Shown: positions 42,818-51,903, counted from the first letter of the stretch. The stretch: DNA of 64,000 nt from Pseudomonas syringae (GCF_021605415.1 NZ_WKEQ01000018.1:1-64000); one strand, 5' to 3'. Notes: generated by a model from the sequence alone, not told the origin. Translations and numbers: made by a program.

Positions 42818-45292
42818 GTGGCGCAACGCATCCCCGAACTTCCCCCCGAACTCCGTCCTTTGGCAGAAATGCCTTGGTTCAAGCGCTTGGCCGCGCGTTT
42901 TTTTGGTCATGGACTGACGCGTCTGCGCGCGCAACATCGCGCATCCTGGTTGCACGGCCAGGCTGATGGCTTTCGCAGCGGCCACACGGCGGGCGTCGAG
43001 TACGGTTTCAACGAGGGCAAGCTGGAAGGGCTGGAAGAAGGCCGCCAAGTGCTGCTGATTCGTGACAGCCGCAACACGGAACATCGTCCTCCCGGCGTCG
43101 ATAATCACTTGTTCGATGACTGGCGCCTGCCGCTCACTCCGGAGCTGAAGAAACGCATAAAGGCCGATGTTGCGCGTCTGCTGCCGGCTCATGCGCAGCC
43201 GAGCGTGGCGCAATGGAAGATGATTTTCAGCGACACGCCGTCCACATCGGTGATTGCCGGCGCCGGTGCGGGCAAGTCCACCACACTGGTACTGCGCATT
43301 CTGCTGTTGACGCATTATCTGGGTTTCGAACTGGACTCGATGACGGTGGTGACATTCACCCGCGAGTCGCGCAAGGATTTCATCCTGAAGCTGATCGAAG
43401 TCTTCGCGCTGTGGCAGCGGGCGGTGAGCCAGAAACAGGCACGCGAACTGGTGCGCACCTTTCACTCGCGCATTCTGCCGATGGTGCGCAGTCTGCCGGG
43501 GTTCGAGCGTTTGCAGGCTTTCGAAAACCTCAGTCATCGGCCGCAAGGTGCAGACGAGGACGTCGACAGCAATCCGTTCGATTTGCGTATCAACGACGCT
43601 CAGCGCCAACAGCTCAACGCCTGCTATTACCGTTTGTTCCGCGAGGACGAGCGTTTTCGCCAGTTGATTCAGCCGCTGTCCCGCCATGCCTTGCAGCTCA
43701 AGGAGCTGGAGCGCGATCATCCAGACGTGCAGAAACGCATGGCGGTAACCGAACTGGCAGCCAAACGTGATGATGAATTGTGTGATGTCATCGAGGATTT
43801 ATGGTTTCGCGCTGGTGCCTGGCCGATCAAGGGGATCGAGCCGAAGCGCCAGACCTTTGAAATCAACGGCTCGACGTTCCATAGCCACGGGTATATTCCA
43901 AGCCTGGACGCATGGGTTGTGCTCGGCTTTGATCCTGAAGAAAATCCGCAAGTCTGCCGGCCGAACGCGAAGCTCAGCGTGCGTGCGGAATGGGCAGTAA
44001 AGCGAACCCTATTTCAAGCTTTCTGTCGTAAGCCTTTGATTTGGCTGGATAGTTACGAGTCATCAAGACGTGTTTTGGCCACGTTGGCGGGAGATGCCAG
44101 CGCAGGGCCCGGTTTCGATTACAAGGTCAAAGGCGAACTGGCTTCTGCGCCGCTGCTGGACTGTTTCGTGACGGCTGCGGGATTCATCGAGAATCTGGGG
44201 CTGGACGTGCCCGATGCAGTGGGGCGCATGAGCTTTGCCAAGGATGATCCGGATCGTTTGTTTTTCGAGGCGCTGAGCCTGTTCTGGCGTGCGCTGGAAG
44301 ATCACTTGCTTGATCAGAAACCGCCGGTCATGACCTACAACCGCATGTTTGCCCTGTTCAGTGAACACTCCCCGGAAAATCTCAAGTTACTCAGCGACGA
44401 CTTGCTGCGACCGATGTCGCACCTGATGATTGACGAGTTTCAGGATGTTTCCCCGCAGATCGTGTCATGGATCCGCGCCAGTCTCGGCGAAATCCGCAAC
44501 CGCGGCCCGGCCATGCACGTGGGTCGCGGCGCACAGCGCTCGTCGTTGTTATGCGTAGGGGATGACTGGCAGTCGATCTATGGCTGGCGCGGCAGTTCGC
44601 CGAGCTACTTCATGGCGTTCAATAAAGAGTTCCCGTCGCCGAGCACCACGCGAGTGATGCTCAGTGACAACTATCGCAGCCATCAGCACATCATCGATGC
44701 TGCTGAACACATAGTGCGGGCGGCGCCGGCAATTCCTGGCAAAAAGGCCAAGGCCAGCGGTGATCAGAAGCCGTTGCAGCCCGTGAACGTGTTGGAGCGC
44801 GATGACCAGGCACTGGGCGAATGCCTCGCGGAGCACTACCGACAAGGCCATTCAATCTTGATGCTTTATCGAAAAAGCAGCGATAAATTATTGATAGAAA
44901 AGCAAATTCAATCGGTAGTTAATGTTGATTCGAGCTTGCCGTATGAATCCCGGCGATTGAAACAGTTGACCTATCACAGCGCCAAAGGCTTGCAGGCGGA
45001 CGCGGTCTTCCTGCTCGGCGATTGTCAGCACTTGACCAGTTCACCCTATAAAAATCAGGTGTATCGCATGGCAGGGCTAGGCAAAACCGGCGACAGCGAG
45101 CCGTATGACACGGCGCAGAAGGACGAAATCCTGCGCCTGGCTTACGTCGGAATCACCCGCGCCGTCAGCCACTGCTACTGGTACGTCGAGCCGCAGGACA
45201 GCCAAGCGGTGAACATGCCGCGAGCGTCCGAGCAGATTGGCAAGGGCAAGCCGTTTTTCGTGGATCACCGGCAAAGCCAGAAAACAGCTTGA
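42818..45292 (+). CDS. UvrD/Rep-like superfamily 1 helicase with GxxxG N-terminal helix
   Basis: An 824-residue SF1A helicase-like protein. Motif I is VIAGAGAGKST (145-155), motif Ia VVTFTRESRKDF, motif II LMIDEFQDVSP, motif III CVGDDWQSIYGWRGS, motif IV DNYRSHQHI, motif V YHSAKGLQAD and motif VI YVGITRA. About 250 residues between Ia and II hold a divergent 1B/2B-like insertion. Before the helicase, residues 47-75 show glycine at every fourth position eight times. GTG 42818 is the start (GGAG upstream). The enzyme should translocate on single-stranded DNA; it is smaller and more divergent than UvrD or Rep, and its job is unknown. A shared terminator follows. Confidence 0.88.
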   Translation: MAQRIPELPPELRPLAEMPWFKRLAARFFGHGLTRLRAQHRASWLHGQADGFRSGHTAGVEYGFNEGKLEGLEEGRQVLLIRDSRNTEHRPPGVDNHLFDDWRLPLTPELKKRIKADVARLLPAHAQPSVAQWKMIFSDTPSTSVIAGAGAGKSTTLVLRILLLTHYLGFELDSMTVVTFTRESRKDFILKLIEVFALWQRAVSQKQARELVRTFHSRILPMVRSLPGFERLQAFENLSHRPQGADEDVDSNPFDLRINDAQRQQLNACYYRLFREDERFRQLIQPLSRHALQLKELERDHPDVQKRMAVTELAAKRDDELCDVIEDLWFRAGAWPIKGIEPKRQTFEINGSTFHSHGYIPSLDAWVVLGFDPEENPQVCRPNAKLSVRAEWAVKRTLFQAFCRKPLIWLDSYESSRRVLATLAGDASAGPGFDYKVKGELASAPLLDCFVTAAGFIENLGLDVPDAVGRMSFAKDDPDRLFFEALSLFWRALEDHLLDQKPPVMTYNRMFALFSEHSPENLKLLSDDLLRPMSHLMIDEFQDVSPQIVSWIRASLGEIRNRGPAMHVGRGAQRSSLLCVGDDWQSIYGWRGSSPSYFMAFNKEFPSPSTTRVMLSDNYRSHQHIIDAAEHIVRAAPAIPGKKAKASGDQKPLQPVNVLERDDQALGECLAEHYRQGHSILMLYRKSSDKLLIEKQIQSVVNVDSSLPYESRRLKQLTYHSAKGLQADAVFLLGDCQHLTSSPYKNQVYRMAGLGKTGDSEPYDTAQKDEILRLAYVGITRAVSHCYWYVEPQDSQAVNMPRASEQIGKGKPFFVDHRQSQKTA

Positions 45293-45305
45293 ATCCCTCA
45301 GGCAT

Positions 45306-45336
45306 AAAAAAAGCCCGATCAATTCGGGCTTTTTTG
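45306..45336. terminator. Bidirectional rho-independent terminator
   Basis: AAAAAAAGCCCGA-TCAAT-TCGGGCTTTTTT: a stem of seven or eight bases flanked by A and T runs, between the helicase gene and the convergent small gene at 45352. Confidence 0.92.
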
Positions 45337-45351
45337 TTTTAAACCAATAAG

Positions 45352-45645
45352 TTAGGCGTAGCTTCTCAACGATTCTGGAGGAATAAACGCCTCAAGTTCG
45401 TCTTCGACCGCTTCAATGATTCGCTCTACATCCGCTGCATTCATCACCGTCGCGCAAGGTATGCCCGCGATGGCGATGACGGTTTCGCCGCTGGCCCGGT
45501 CGAACAAACGGGCGATCAGACTGCCCGGTGCGTCCATCGTCGCCTCGAAACCCATGGGATGAAAATGCCAGCGCATGAGCTGGCAAGCATTGGGGAACGT
45601 GACTTTGCTTGACCCTTTATTCATGGTGAAACCCGCCTGCTTCAT
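45352..45645 (-). CDS. Small DUF1652-like protein
   Basis: A 97-residue protein. ATG 45645 is chosen because AAGGAAG stands seven bases upstream; starts at 45666 and 45624 are alternatives. The pattern FPNACQLMRWHFHPMGFEA, SLIARLFDRASGETVIAIAG and ADVERIIEAVEDELEAF resembles the DUF1652 group of small proteins common in Pseudomonas (family recalled, not searched). Function is unknown. It shares the terminator with the helicase gene. Confidence 0.7.
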   Translation of the reverse strand: MKQAGFTMNKGSSKVTFPNACQLMRWHFHPMGFEATMDAPGSLIARLFDRASGETVIAIAGIPCATVMNAADVERIIEAVEDELEAFIPPESLRSYA

Positions 45646-45888
45646 CGAGCGCTTCCTTTTGCCCATCTTAGGTGGGAAGAGCCTTCATTGGCTCAACCGG
45701 TGACTGCCATTAAAAGTAGCACCCCGATGTGAAACTACTGTGGATTTTTTGAGTCCGTCCGGCGGATTGCTCGATTTTTTTTGATTCGTGTCACGCAAGG
45801 CGCATTAATCGCCAAAGTGCCAGTACGGATTTGTCATTGCTGCGCAGCTTGAAGTTGGGCAAAGTCGGTTTTTTTTCGCGAGTCCCCT

Positions 45889-46704
45889 ATGCACGCTGCC
45901 AACGACGGCCCCGAGCAGAGCAAAGCCACGGCCGAGACGGTCATGCGCTACCACCTGTGTTGGAAACACCGTGACCTGGACGGGGTGATGGCGCTTTATC
46001 ACGAGGATATCCAATACAACGACTTCTTCCAGAACCGCGTACTAGGGCTGAATGAGCTGCGCGAATACGTACGCGTCAGCATGCCGCGCGAATCCGATGA
46101 GGCGCTGGAGCATTGTGACCGCATCCGCATCGACGGCAACACAGCGTTCATCCAGTACGAAGTGACTCTGCGTGGCGGCGACGGGTTGGTGTCGTTCCGG
46201 TCCAGCGAAGCCATCACGGTCAAGGACGGCCTGATCTGGCGCGTCAACGAGTACGCCTCGCTGGTGCGCGAGCAGGCGACCGGATCGACCCCGGTCAATC
46301 AGCGGCCAGCAGCAAGCCGTCTCGGGTTGTCGCCGCGTCAGTTGAGTTTCATGGCAGACGATCTGCAGCAGTACTTCGAACGCCAGCAACCCTACCTCGA
46401 CCCCGAACTCGATTTGCAACGCGTGGCAAAAGAGTGCGGCTACAGCCGCAACCAGATTTCCTACCTGCTCAACCAGGTGTTAGGGCAAAGTTTCTATCGC
46501 TACGTCAACCAGGCTCGGTTGCAGCATTTGCTGCGGTCGCTTGACAACGCCACGCCGCCACTGCGCATTGATGAACTGGCGTTTGCCGCCGGCTTCAACT
46601 CGTTATCGGCGTTCTATAGCTGTTTCCGTCAGCACACGGGCCAGTCACCCAAGGCCTACGTCAAACAAATTTCTTTGCGGGCACGCGCGCAAGACAACAC
46701 CTGA
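45889..46704 (+). CDS. AraC-family regulator fused to a SnoaL/NTF2-like domain
   Basis: A 271-residue protein. Residues 15-130 form a SnoaL-like (NTF2 fold) domain: MRYHLCWKHRDLDGVMALYH, IQYNDFFQNRVLGLNELREY and ITVKDGLIWRVNEY. The C-terminal 110 residues are an AraC-type DNA-binding domain (LDLQRVAKECGYSRNQISYL, LLNQVLGQSFYRYVNQARLQ, FAAGFNSLSAFYSCFRQHTG). The usual cupin sensor of AraC proteins is replaced by a small-ligand pocket fold. It lies 51 bases before an FAD oxidase on the same strand and probably controls the polyamine-related genes that follow (inference). Start ATG 45889. Confidence 0.88.
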   Translation: MHAANDGPEQSKATAETVMRYHLCWKHRDLDGVMALYHEDIQYNDFFQNRVLGLNELREYVRVSMPRESDEALEHCDRIRIDGNTAFIQYEVTLRGGDGLVSFRSSEAITVKDGLIWRVNEYASLVREQATGSTPVNQRPAASRLGLSPRQLSFMADDLQQYFERQQPYLDPELDLQRVAKECGYSRNQISYLLNQVLGQSFYRYVNQARLQHLLRSLDNATPPLRIDELAFAAGFNSLSAFYSCFRQHTGQSPKAYVKQISLRARAQDNT

Positions 46705-46755
46705 GCCGCCGCACTAGGATCGACGCCATCGAACATTTCAGTGGCGGAGTCTTGC

Positions 46756-48162
46756 ATGCCGGCGTGGCGCACTATCAGTTTGTGGATGGATCAACTCGAC
46801 GAGCCATTGCTCGCACGTCCCGCGCTGGCACGTGATCTGGACGTCGATGTGGCAATCATCGGCGCCGGTTACACCGGACTCTGGACAGCCTACTACCTGA
46901 AAAAACAGGCGCCCGGCCTGAACATCGCCATCATCGAGGCGCAAACCGCCGGTTTCGGCGCATCCGGCCGCAATGGCGGCTGGCTGATGGGGAATCTGCT
47001 GGGCGAAGATCGCTTGCTCGCCGGATTGTCACCGGAACAACGTCGCGCCTCGTTCGACTTGCTGCACAGCATTCCCGATGAAGTGGAACTCGTGCTCGAA
47101 CGTGAGGGCATCGACTGCGACTACCGCAAGGGCGGGGTGCTGTATTGCGCGGCCCGTTACCCGGAACAGGAAACCCATCTGCGCGAATACCTTGATTCGC
47201 TGCATGCCCAAGGCCTGACCGAAAACGATTACCGCTGGCTCAGCCCCGAGCAACTGGCGCAGCAAATCCGCATTGCCAGACCTTACGGCGGTATTTACGC
47301 GCCCCATGTGGCCACGATCCAGCCGGCGAAACTGGTGCGCGGTCTGGCCCGCACGGTCGAGGCCATGGGCGTGAAAATCTACGAAAACAGCCCGGTCACC
47401 CACTGGCAGCCCGGCAGCCTGCGCACGGATTCATCGACGGTTCGCAGCCGCTGGATCGTGCCGGCCGTCGAAGGCTATTCGGTCACGCTGCCGCCGCTGG
47501 GCCGTTATCAGTTGCCGGTACAAAGTCTGATCGTCGCCACCGAACCGCTTTCGACCGCGACTTGGGATGAGATCGGCCTCAGTCGCGGCCAGGCTTTCAG
47601 CGAATTCAGCCGACAAGTCACCTACGGCCAGCGCAGCGCAGACAATCGCCTGGTCTTTGGCGCTCGGGGCGGCTACCAATTCGCCGGCAATCTACGCCAC
47701 AACTTCGACCTGACGCGTGATGAAGTCGAGTTGCGCCGCTATCTGTTCGGTGAACTGTTCCCGCAGCTCAAAAACGTGCAGATCACTCACGCGTGGGGCG
47801 GCAACCTCGGCATGTCACGCCACTTCAGACCGCACATGCTTTGTGATCGCGCCAACGGCATAGCCTTGTCTGGCGGTTACGGCGGGGAGGGCGTGGGTGC
47901 GAGCAATCTCGGCGGTCGCACCTTGGCCGATCTTATTCTCGAGCGTGATTCCGAGCTGGTGCATCAGCCATGGGTGCTGCCCGACGGCGGCATTCACGCA
48001 CTGCGTGCCTGGGAGCCCGAGCCCTGCCGCTGGCTCGGTTACAACGCAATCATCAAAAGCTTCGTCCATGAAGACCAGACCCTGGCGAACCCGGCGACAG
48101 CTCCGTGGCGGCGCAAGCTTGCCAGCCAGGTCGCCGGTTTCATGGAAAGTTTCATGCACTAA
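46756..48162 (+). CDS. FAD-dependent oxidoreductase, gamma-glutamylputrescine oxidase-like
   Basis: A 468-residue DAO-type flavoenzyme. The FAD-binding motif VDVAIIGAGYTGLWTAYYL (residues 30-48) is followed by GFGASGRNGGWLMG, typical of the PuuB/PauB and YgaF-like group, and by GYGGEGVGASNLGGRTLADL near the C-terminus. ATG 46756 is chosen since GGAG lies six bases upstream; GTG 46741 is possible. Known relatives oxidise gamma-glutamyl-polyamines or other secondary amines. The cupin and a PotF-like binding protein downstream support a role in polyamine use. The exact substrate is not shown. Confidence 0.87.
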   Translation: MPAWRTISLWMDQLDEPLLARPALARDLDVDVAIIGAGYTGLWTAYYLKKQAPGLNIAIIEAQTAGFGASGRNGGWLMGNLLGEDRLLAGLSPEQRRASFDLLHSIPDEVELVLEREGIDCDYRKGGVLYCAARYPEQETHLREYLDSLHAQGLTENDYRWLSPEQLAQQIRIARPYGGIYAPHVATIQPAKLVRGLARTVEAMGVKIYENSPVTHWQPGSLRTDSSTVRSRWIVPAVEGYSVTLPPLGRYQLPVQSLIVATEPLSTATWDEIGLSRGQAFSEFSRQVTYGQRSADNRLVFGARGGYQFAGNLRHNFDLTRDEVELRRYLFGELFPQLKNVQITHAWGGNLGMSRHFRPHMLCDRANGIALSGGYGGEGVGASNLGGRTLADLILERDSELVHQPWVLPDGGIHALRAWEPEPCRWLGYNAIIKSFVHEDQTLANPATAPWRRKLASQVAGFMESFMH

Positions 48163-48192
48163 ACACCGACTTCAACATAAACAGGAAACGCC

Positions 48193-48537
48193 ATGAGCAT
48201 CACCCAATTCAAAAACACCGCGACCCTGCCTCTGGACGAATCCAACCCGGTGGCCGTTCCCCTCGGCACGCCGGTGGCGATTGCTTCGACCACCAGCGTC
48301 GAGCGCGACGACGGCGTCGAAACGGGTGTCTGGGAATGCACGCCCGGGCGCTGGCGTCGGCAGATCGTTGCTCAGGAGTTCTGCCACTTCATTTCCGGAC
48401 ATTGCACGTTCACTCCGGACGACGGTAGCGAAACCCTGCACATACAAGGCGGCGATGCACTGATGTTGCCAGCCAACAGCCTCGGTATCTGGGACATCCA
48501 GGAAACCGTGCGCAAGACCTACGTTTTGATTTTCTGA
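48193..48537 (+). CDS. Cupin-domain protein (Cupin_3/DUF861 type)
   Basis: A 114-residue single cupin. The line VETGVWECTPGRWRRQIV, then EFCHFISGHCTFTPDDGS, GGDALMLPANSLGIWDI and VRKTYVLI is the pattern of the small cupins that accompany amine oxidases and polyamine transport genes. Metal ligands are incomplete compared with true dioxygenases (one His in CHF), so a binding or minor enzymatic role is likely. It follows the FAD oxidase by 30 bases and precedes the binding protein gene by 69. Confidence 0.85.
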   Translation: MSITQFKNTATLPLDESNPVAVPLGTPVAIASTTSVERDDGVETGVWECTPGRWRRQIVAQEFCHFISGHCTFTPDDGSETLHIQGGDALMLPANSLGIWDIQETVRKTYVLIF

Positions 48538-48606
48538 TTCACCGATTTTTCGATCTTTGATTGCCTGCCGAACAAAACAGAAAACAGCCCTTACAGGAAT
48601 CGCCCC

Positions 48607-49692
48607 ATGATCCAGAAAACTCTCGCATTGGCGCCGCTGTTGCTGGTCGCCTCCCTCAGTCATGCCGCCGAAACGGTGAAAATCTACAACTGGTCGAGCT
48701 ACATCGCGCCGGAAACCGTGAAGAACTTCGAGAAAGAAACCGGTTTCGGTGCCATGTACGATGTCTACGACAGCAACGAAACTCTCGACGGCAAGTTGAT
48801 GACCGGCAATTCCGGGTATGACGTGGTGTTTCCCTCCAACCATTTCATGGCGCGACAAATTCAGGGTGGGGCGCTTAAAAAGCTCGACAAGAGTCAATTG
48901 CCAAACTGGAAGAACCTCAACCCGGTACTGATGAAAGCGTTAGAGACCAATGATCCGGGTAACGAACACGGCTTCCCGTATCTCTGGGGCAGCACCGGCA
49001 TCGGCTACAACATTGCCAAGGTCAAGGAAGTGCTGGGCAATGACGCACCGGTCGATTCCTGGGATCTGATCTTCAAACCCGAATACATGCAAAAACTGCA
49101 GAAATGCGGCGTCGCCATCCTCGACAATGGCCCGGAGTTGCTGCCGGCCGCCCTCAATTACCTCGGTCTGCCACACCACAGCAAAAATCCCGAGGACTAC
49201 AAGAAAGCCGAAGCGCTGCTGTTGAAAGTGCGGCCTTACGTCAGTTACTTCCATTCCTCGAAGTACACCGGTGACTTGGCCAACGGCAATATTTGCGTGG
49301 CAGTCGGCTTCTCCGGCGATGTCCTGCAAGCGGAAAGCCGCGCGAAGGAAGCCAAGAACGGCATCGAGATCGGCTACGCCATTCCGAAAGAGGGCGCAGC
49401 GATCTGGTTCGACATGGTCGCCATGCCTGCCGATGCCCCGGACGAAAAGGGCGGTTACGCCTTCATGAACTATCTGCTGCGCCCTGATGTGATGGCTGAT
49501 ATCACCAATTTCGTGCATTACGCCAACGGTAACGAGCAAGCAGATCGTCTGATCGACCCTGCCATCAAGAATGACACCAAGGTTTATCCGAGCCCCGAGA
49601 TGATGGGCAAGCTCTTCGCTCTCGAAGCGATGCCGCTGAACATCGACCGCATCCGCACCCGCGTATGGAACAAGATTCGGACGGGTAGCTAA
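48607..49692 (+). CDS. Polyamine ABC transporter substrate-binding protein (PotF/SpuD type)
   Basis: A 361-residue periplasmic protein with signal peptide MIQKTLALAPLLLVASLSHA (cleavage after residue 20). The mature start VKIYNWSSYIAPETVKNFEK and the stretch YDVVFPSNHFMARQIQGGAL are the hallmarks of putrescine/spermidine receptors PotF, SpuD and SpuE; LWGSTGIGYNIAKVKEVLG and PRPDVM-like C-terminal segments follow. No ATPase or permease genes adjoin, so it must work with a transporter encoded elsewhere or serve as a sensor. A REP pair follows. Confidence 0.92.
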   Translation: MIQKTLALAPLLLVASLSHAAETVKIYNWSSYIAPETVKNFEKETGFGAMYDVYDSNETLDGKLMTGNSGYDVVFPSNHFMARQIQGGALKKLDKSQLPNWKNLNPVLMKALETNDPGNEHGFPYLWGSTGIGYNIAKVKEVLGNDAPVDSWDLIFKPEYMQKLQKCGVAILDNGPELLPAALNYLGLPHHSKNPEDYKKAEALLLKVRPYVSYFHSSKYTGDLANGNICVAVGFSGDVLQAESRAKEAKNGIEIGYAIPKEGAAIWFDMVAMPADAPDEKGGYAFMNYLLRPDVMADITNFVHYANGNEQADRLIDPAIKNDTKVYPSPEMMGKLFALEAMPLNIDRIRTRVWNKIRTGS

Positions 49693-49710
49693 CCACGCCG
49701 CCGCCACCCT

Positions 49711-49804
49711 GTAGCAACTGACGAGCTCAACGAGGCTGCGATCTTTTGATCCTAAAAAATCAAAATCAAAAGATCGCAGCCTCGTTGCATTCGAGAGCTC
49801 CTAC
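49711..49804. repeat. REP/BIME inverted pair between convergent genes
   Basis: Left part GTAGCAACTGACGAGCTCAA then CGAGGCTGCGATCTTTTGAT. Right part ATCAAAAGATCGCAGCCTCG then CGAGAGCTCCTAC. It is nearly the same design as the repeat at 23559-23657 and also separates two convergent genes. Confidence 0.87.
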
Positions 49805-49824
49805 AGTGGATTGGTAGTGCGGTT

Positions 49825-50049
49825 TTAATCTTCCTTGCGCACCGTGGCGACTTCATCGGCGCGTACTTTCACTTTGGCGCCGGAGATGTCTTCGAACTCG
49901 TAGAAGCCATCGTCAGTCTCGGTCTTGGGCATGTCCTCGGTCAGGTACTGAGTGCCGTTTTGCAGCGTGACTACCGTTTGAGTCGAGCAACCACCCAGAA
50001 TCAGCAAGGCTGCGATTGCCATTGGAATGCCCAGTGTTTTGATTGTCAT
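49825..50049 (-). CDS. Small lipoprotein, YgdI/YgdR family
   Basis: A 74-residue lipoprotein. ATG 50049 follows GAGGTGG; a GTG two codons upstream is also possible. The signal MTIKTLGIPMAIAALLILGG ends in the lipobox LGGC (Cys21). The mature part VVTLQNGTQYLTEDMPKTET, DDGFYEFEDISGAKVKV and the Val-rich end form the small SH3-like domain of the YgdI/YgdR family, whose function is unknown. Monocistronic, facing the REP element. Confidence 0.9.
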   Translation of the reverse strand: MTIKTLGIPMAIAALLILGGCSTQTVVTLQNGTQYLTEDMPKTETDDGFYEFEDISGAKVKVRADEVATVRKED

Positions 50050-50250
50050 ACCCACCTCTATTCATTAGACCGCTGGCGGCCTTCTCATCGTGCTTGTCCG
50101 GTTGGTGCCACGGTGCCCGAAAAAGTTCGATGGATCAGGAAAAAAACGTGTTTGATAGCGCCACTGATCTTTTTCCGTTTGCTTCATGCGGGCCGTAACT
50201 GGTATCTGTACGCATAACCAGTATCCGCTTCCCGATGGCTTCGAATCACC

Positions 50251-51903
50251 GTGACTGCCAACCCCCTCGACGACCCGTTCTATTACCTCAACAACTTCCG
50301 GCAAGTGCTTGATTGGCTTGAGCTTCGCTATGCTGATGTCATGAGCGACGAGGAGCACGCGTTCATCCGTGATTTCAAAACACTGCCACAAGCGCCCCAA
50401 GGCCTTTTGGTGAGGATGGTGATGCGCAAGGGTGTGCATTTTCGTCTCGGCAAGCTCAGTTATCCGGAAATCGGCGACATCGCGCTCGCCGCGCAACCGT
50501 TGCTGGCGCGCGGCTGGATCGACGCACAGGCGCCGTTGGCGATGGCGCAGTTATTCGAGGTGCTGCTCAAGGAGGAAATCCTTTTGGCGTTCAAGGCTGA
50601 CATCGACCAGCCCAAGGGCAAGAAGGCCGACTGGCTGCCGCTGCTTGCCGAGCGTTTTCCTGATGAGCGCTGCTTCAGTGACTGGTGCCCGGATCTCGAC
50701 GACCGCTTGTTCAGCCTGACGCTCATGGATCTGTGCGACCGCTTGCGGTTGATGTTTTTTGGCAATCTCCACCAGGACTGGTCAGAATTCGTCCTCGCCG
50801 ACCTCGGCATATTTACCTACGAAAAAGTCGAATTCTGTGCTGACTCCCGAGGCCTGCGCAGTCGCGCCGACGTAGATGCCTGCCTGTTTCTGCATGACTG
50901 CCAGCAACGGTTCGAAGCCGGAGAGCCGCTGGAAGACATTGCCCGGCAGATCGGCGCCCTGGATTTCGCCAACCCATGGTTGCAGCGCCGTCGCGGCAAG
51001 GCGTTGTTCCAGATCGGCCAGTATTGCGAACGCATTGCCGAATTCGCCCTGGCGCTGCGCATTTATCGTGATTGCGCCTATCCCGGCGCACGTTTGCGGA
51101 TGATTCGAGTGCTGGAGCGTACCGAGGAGTATGCATTGGCACTTGAATTGGGCACGCTTGCCGATCAATGCCCGGAAAGCGCCGCCGAACAGCAAGGCCT
51201 GCAACGCATACTCCCGCGTCTGCGGCGCAAACTCGGCGGGCCGGCGCTCAAACGTGCGGCGCCAAGACCGGTGGTGCGCCTTGATTTGCATCTGCCCCGG
51301 GTCGATCCGGCGTTGACCGTGGAATTCCATGTGCAGGCGCATCTGCATGAAGACGAAGGCCCGGTGCATTACGTGGAAAACAGCCTGATCAACTCACTGT
51401 TCGGCCTGTTGTGCTGGCCGGCGATCTTTGCGCCGCTGCCGGGAGCGTTTTTTCACCCGTTCCAGCGCGGGCCGGTGGATTTACTCAATGAAGACTTTCA
51501 GGAGCGCCGCGCGGCGCTGTTTCAGGCGTGCATGGCAGAACTCGATGATGGCCGTTATGCCGACACGATCCGCGAACGATTCGTCAGCAAGTGGGGCGTG
51601 CAATCGCCGTTCGTGTTCTGGGGCGCCCTGAGCGAAGCCTTGCTGGAACAGGCATTGGCCTGCCTGCCGGCCGAACACCTCAAGCACTGGTTCAATCGAT
51701 TGCTGCTCGATATCAAGGCCAATCGCGCCGGCATGCCGGATCTGATCCAGTTCTGGCCGCAGCGCAAAACCTACCGGATGATCGAAGTCAAAGGCCCGGG
51801 CGACCGCTTGCAGGACAATCAGATGCGCTGGCTGGAGTTCTGTCATGAACATCAAATGCCCGTGACCGTGTGCTACGTGCAATGGTCGGAGCACAGCGCT
51901 TGA
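50251..51903 (+). CDS. fan1: FAN1-type structure-specific nuclease (VRR-NUC)
   Basis: A 550-residue nuclease homologous to Fanconi-associated nuclease 1, which incises DNA flaps and interstrand crosslinks. The C-terminal VRR-NUC domain carries the catalytic set GMPDL (Asp497) and IEVKGPGDRLQDNQMRW (Glu512, Lys514), with an upstream helix glutamate in VENSLINSLFGLLCWPAIF. The N-terminal half is the SAP-like/TPR-like part (QALLA-type helices, YCERIAEFALALRIYRDCAY). The start is GTG 50251. Its stop overlaps the start of a helicase gene, an arrangement that suggests joint repair work. Length fits P. aeruginosa FAN1. Confidence 0.92.
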   Translation: MTANPLDDPFYYLNNFRQVLDWLELRYADVMSDEEHAFIRDFKTLPQAPQGLLVRMVMRKGVHFRLGKLSYPEIGDIALAAQPLLARGWIDAQAPLAMAQLFEVLLKEEILLAFKADIDQPKGKKADWLPLLAERFPDERCFSDWCPDLDDRLFSLTLMDLCDRLRLMFFGNLHQDWSEFVLADLGIFTYEKVEFCADSRGLRSRADVDACLFLHDCQQRFEAGEPLEDIARQIGALDFANPWLQRRRGKALFQIGQYCERIAEFALALRIYRDCAYPGARLRMIRVLERTEEYALALELGTLADQCPESAAEQQGLQRILPRLRRKLGGPALKRAAPRPVVRLDLHLPRVDPALTVEFHVQAHLHEDEGPVHYVENSLINSLFGLLCWPAIFAPLPGAFFHPFQRGPVDLLNEDFQERRAALFQACMAELDDGRYADTIRERFVSKWGVQSPFVFWGALSEALLEQALACLPAEHLKHWFNRLLLDIKANRAGMPDLIQFWPQRKTYRMIEVKGPGDRLQDNQMRWLEFCHEHQMPVTVCYVQWSEHSA

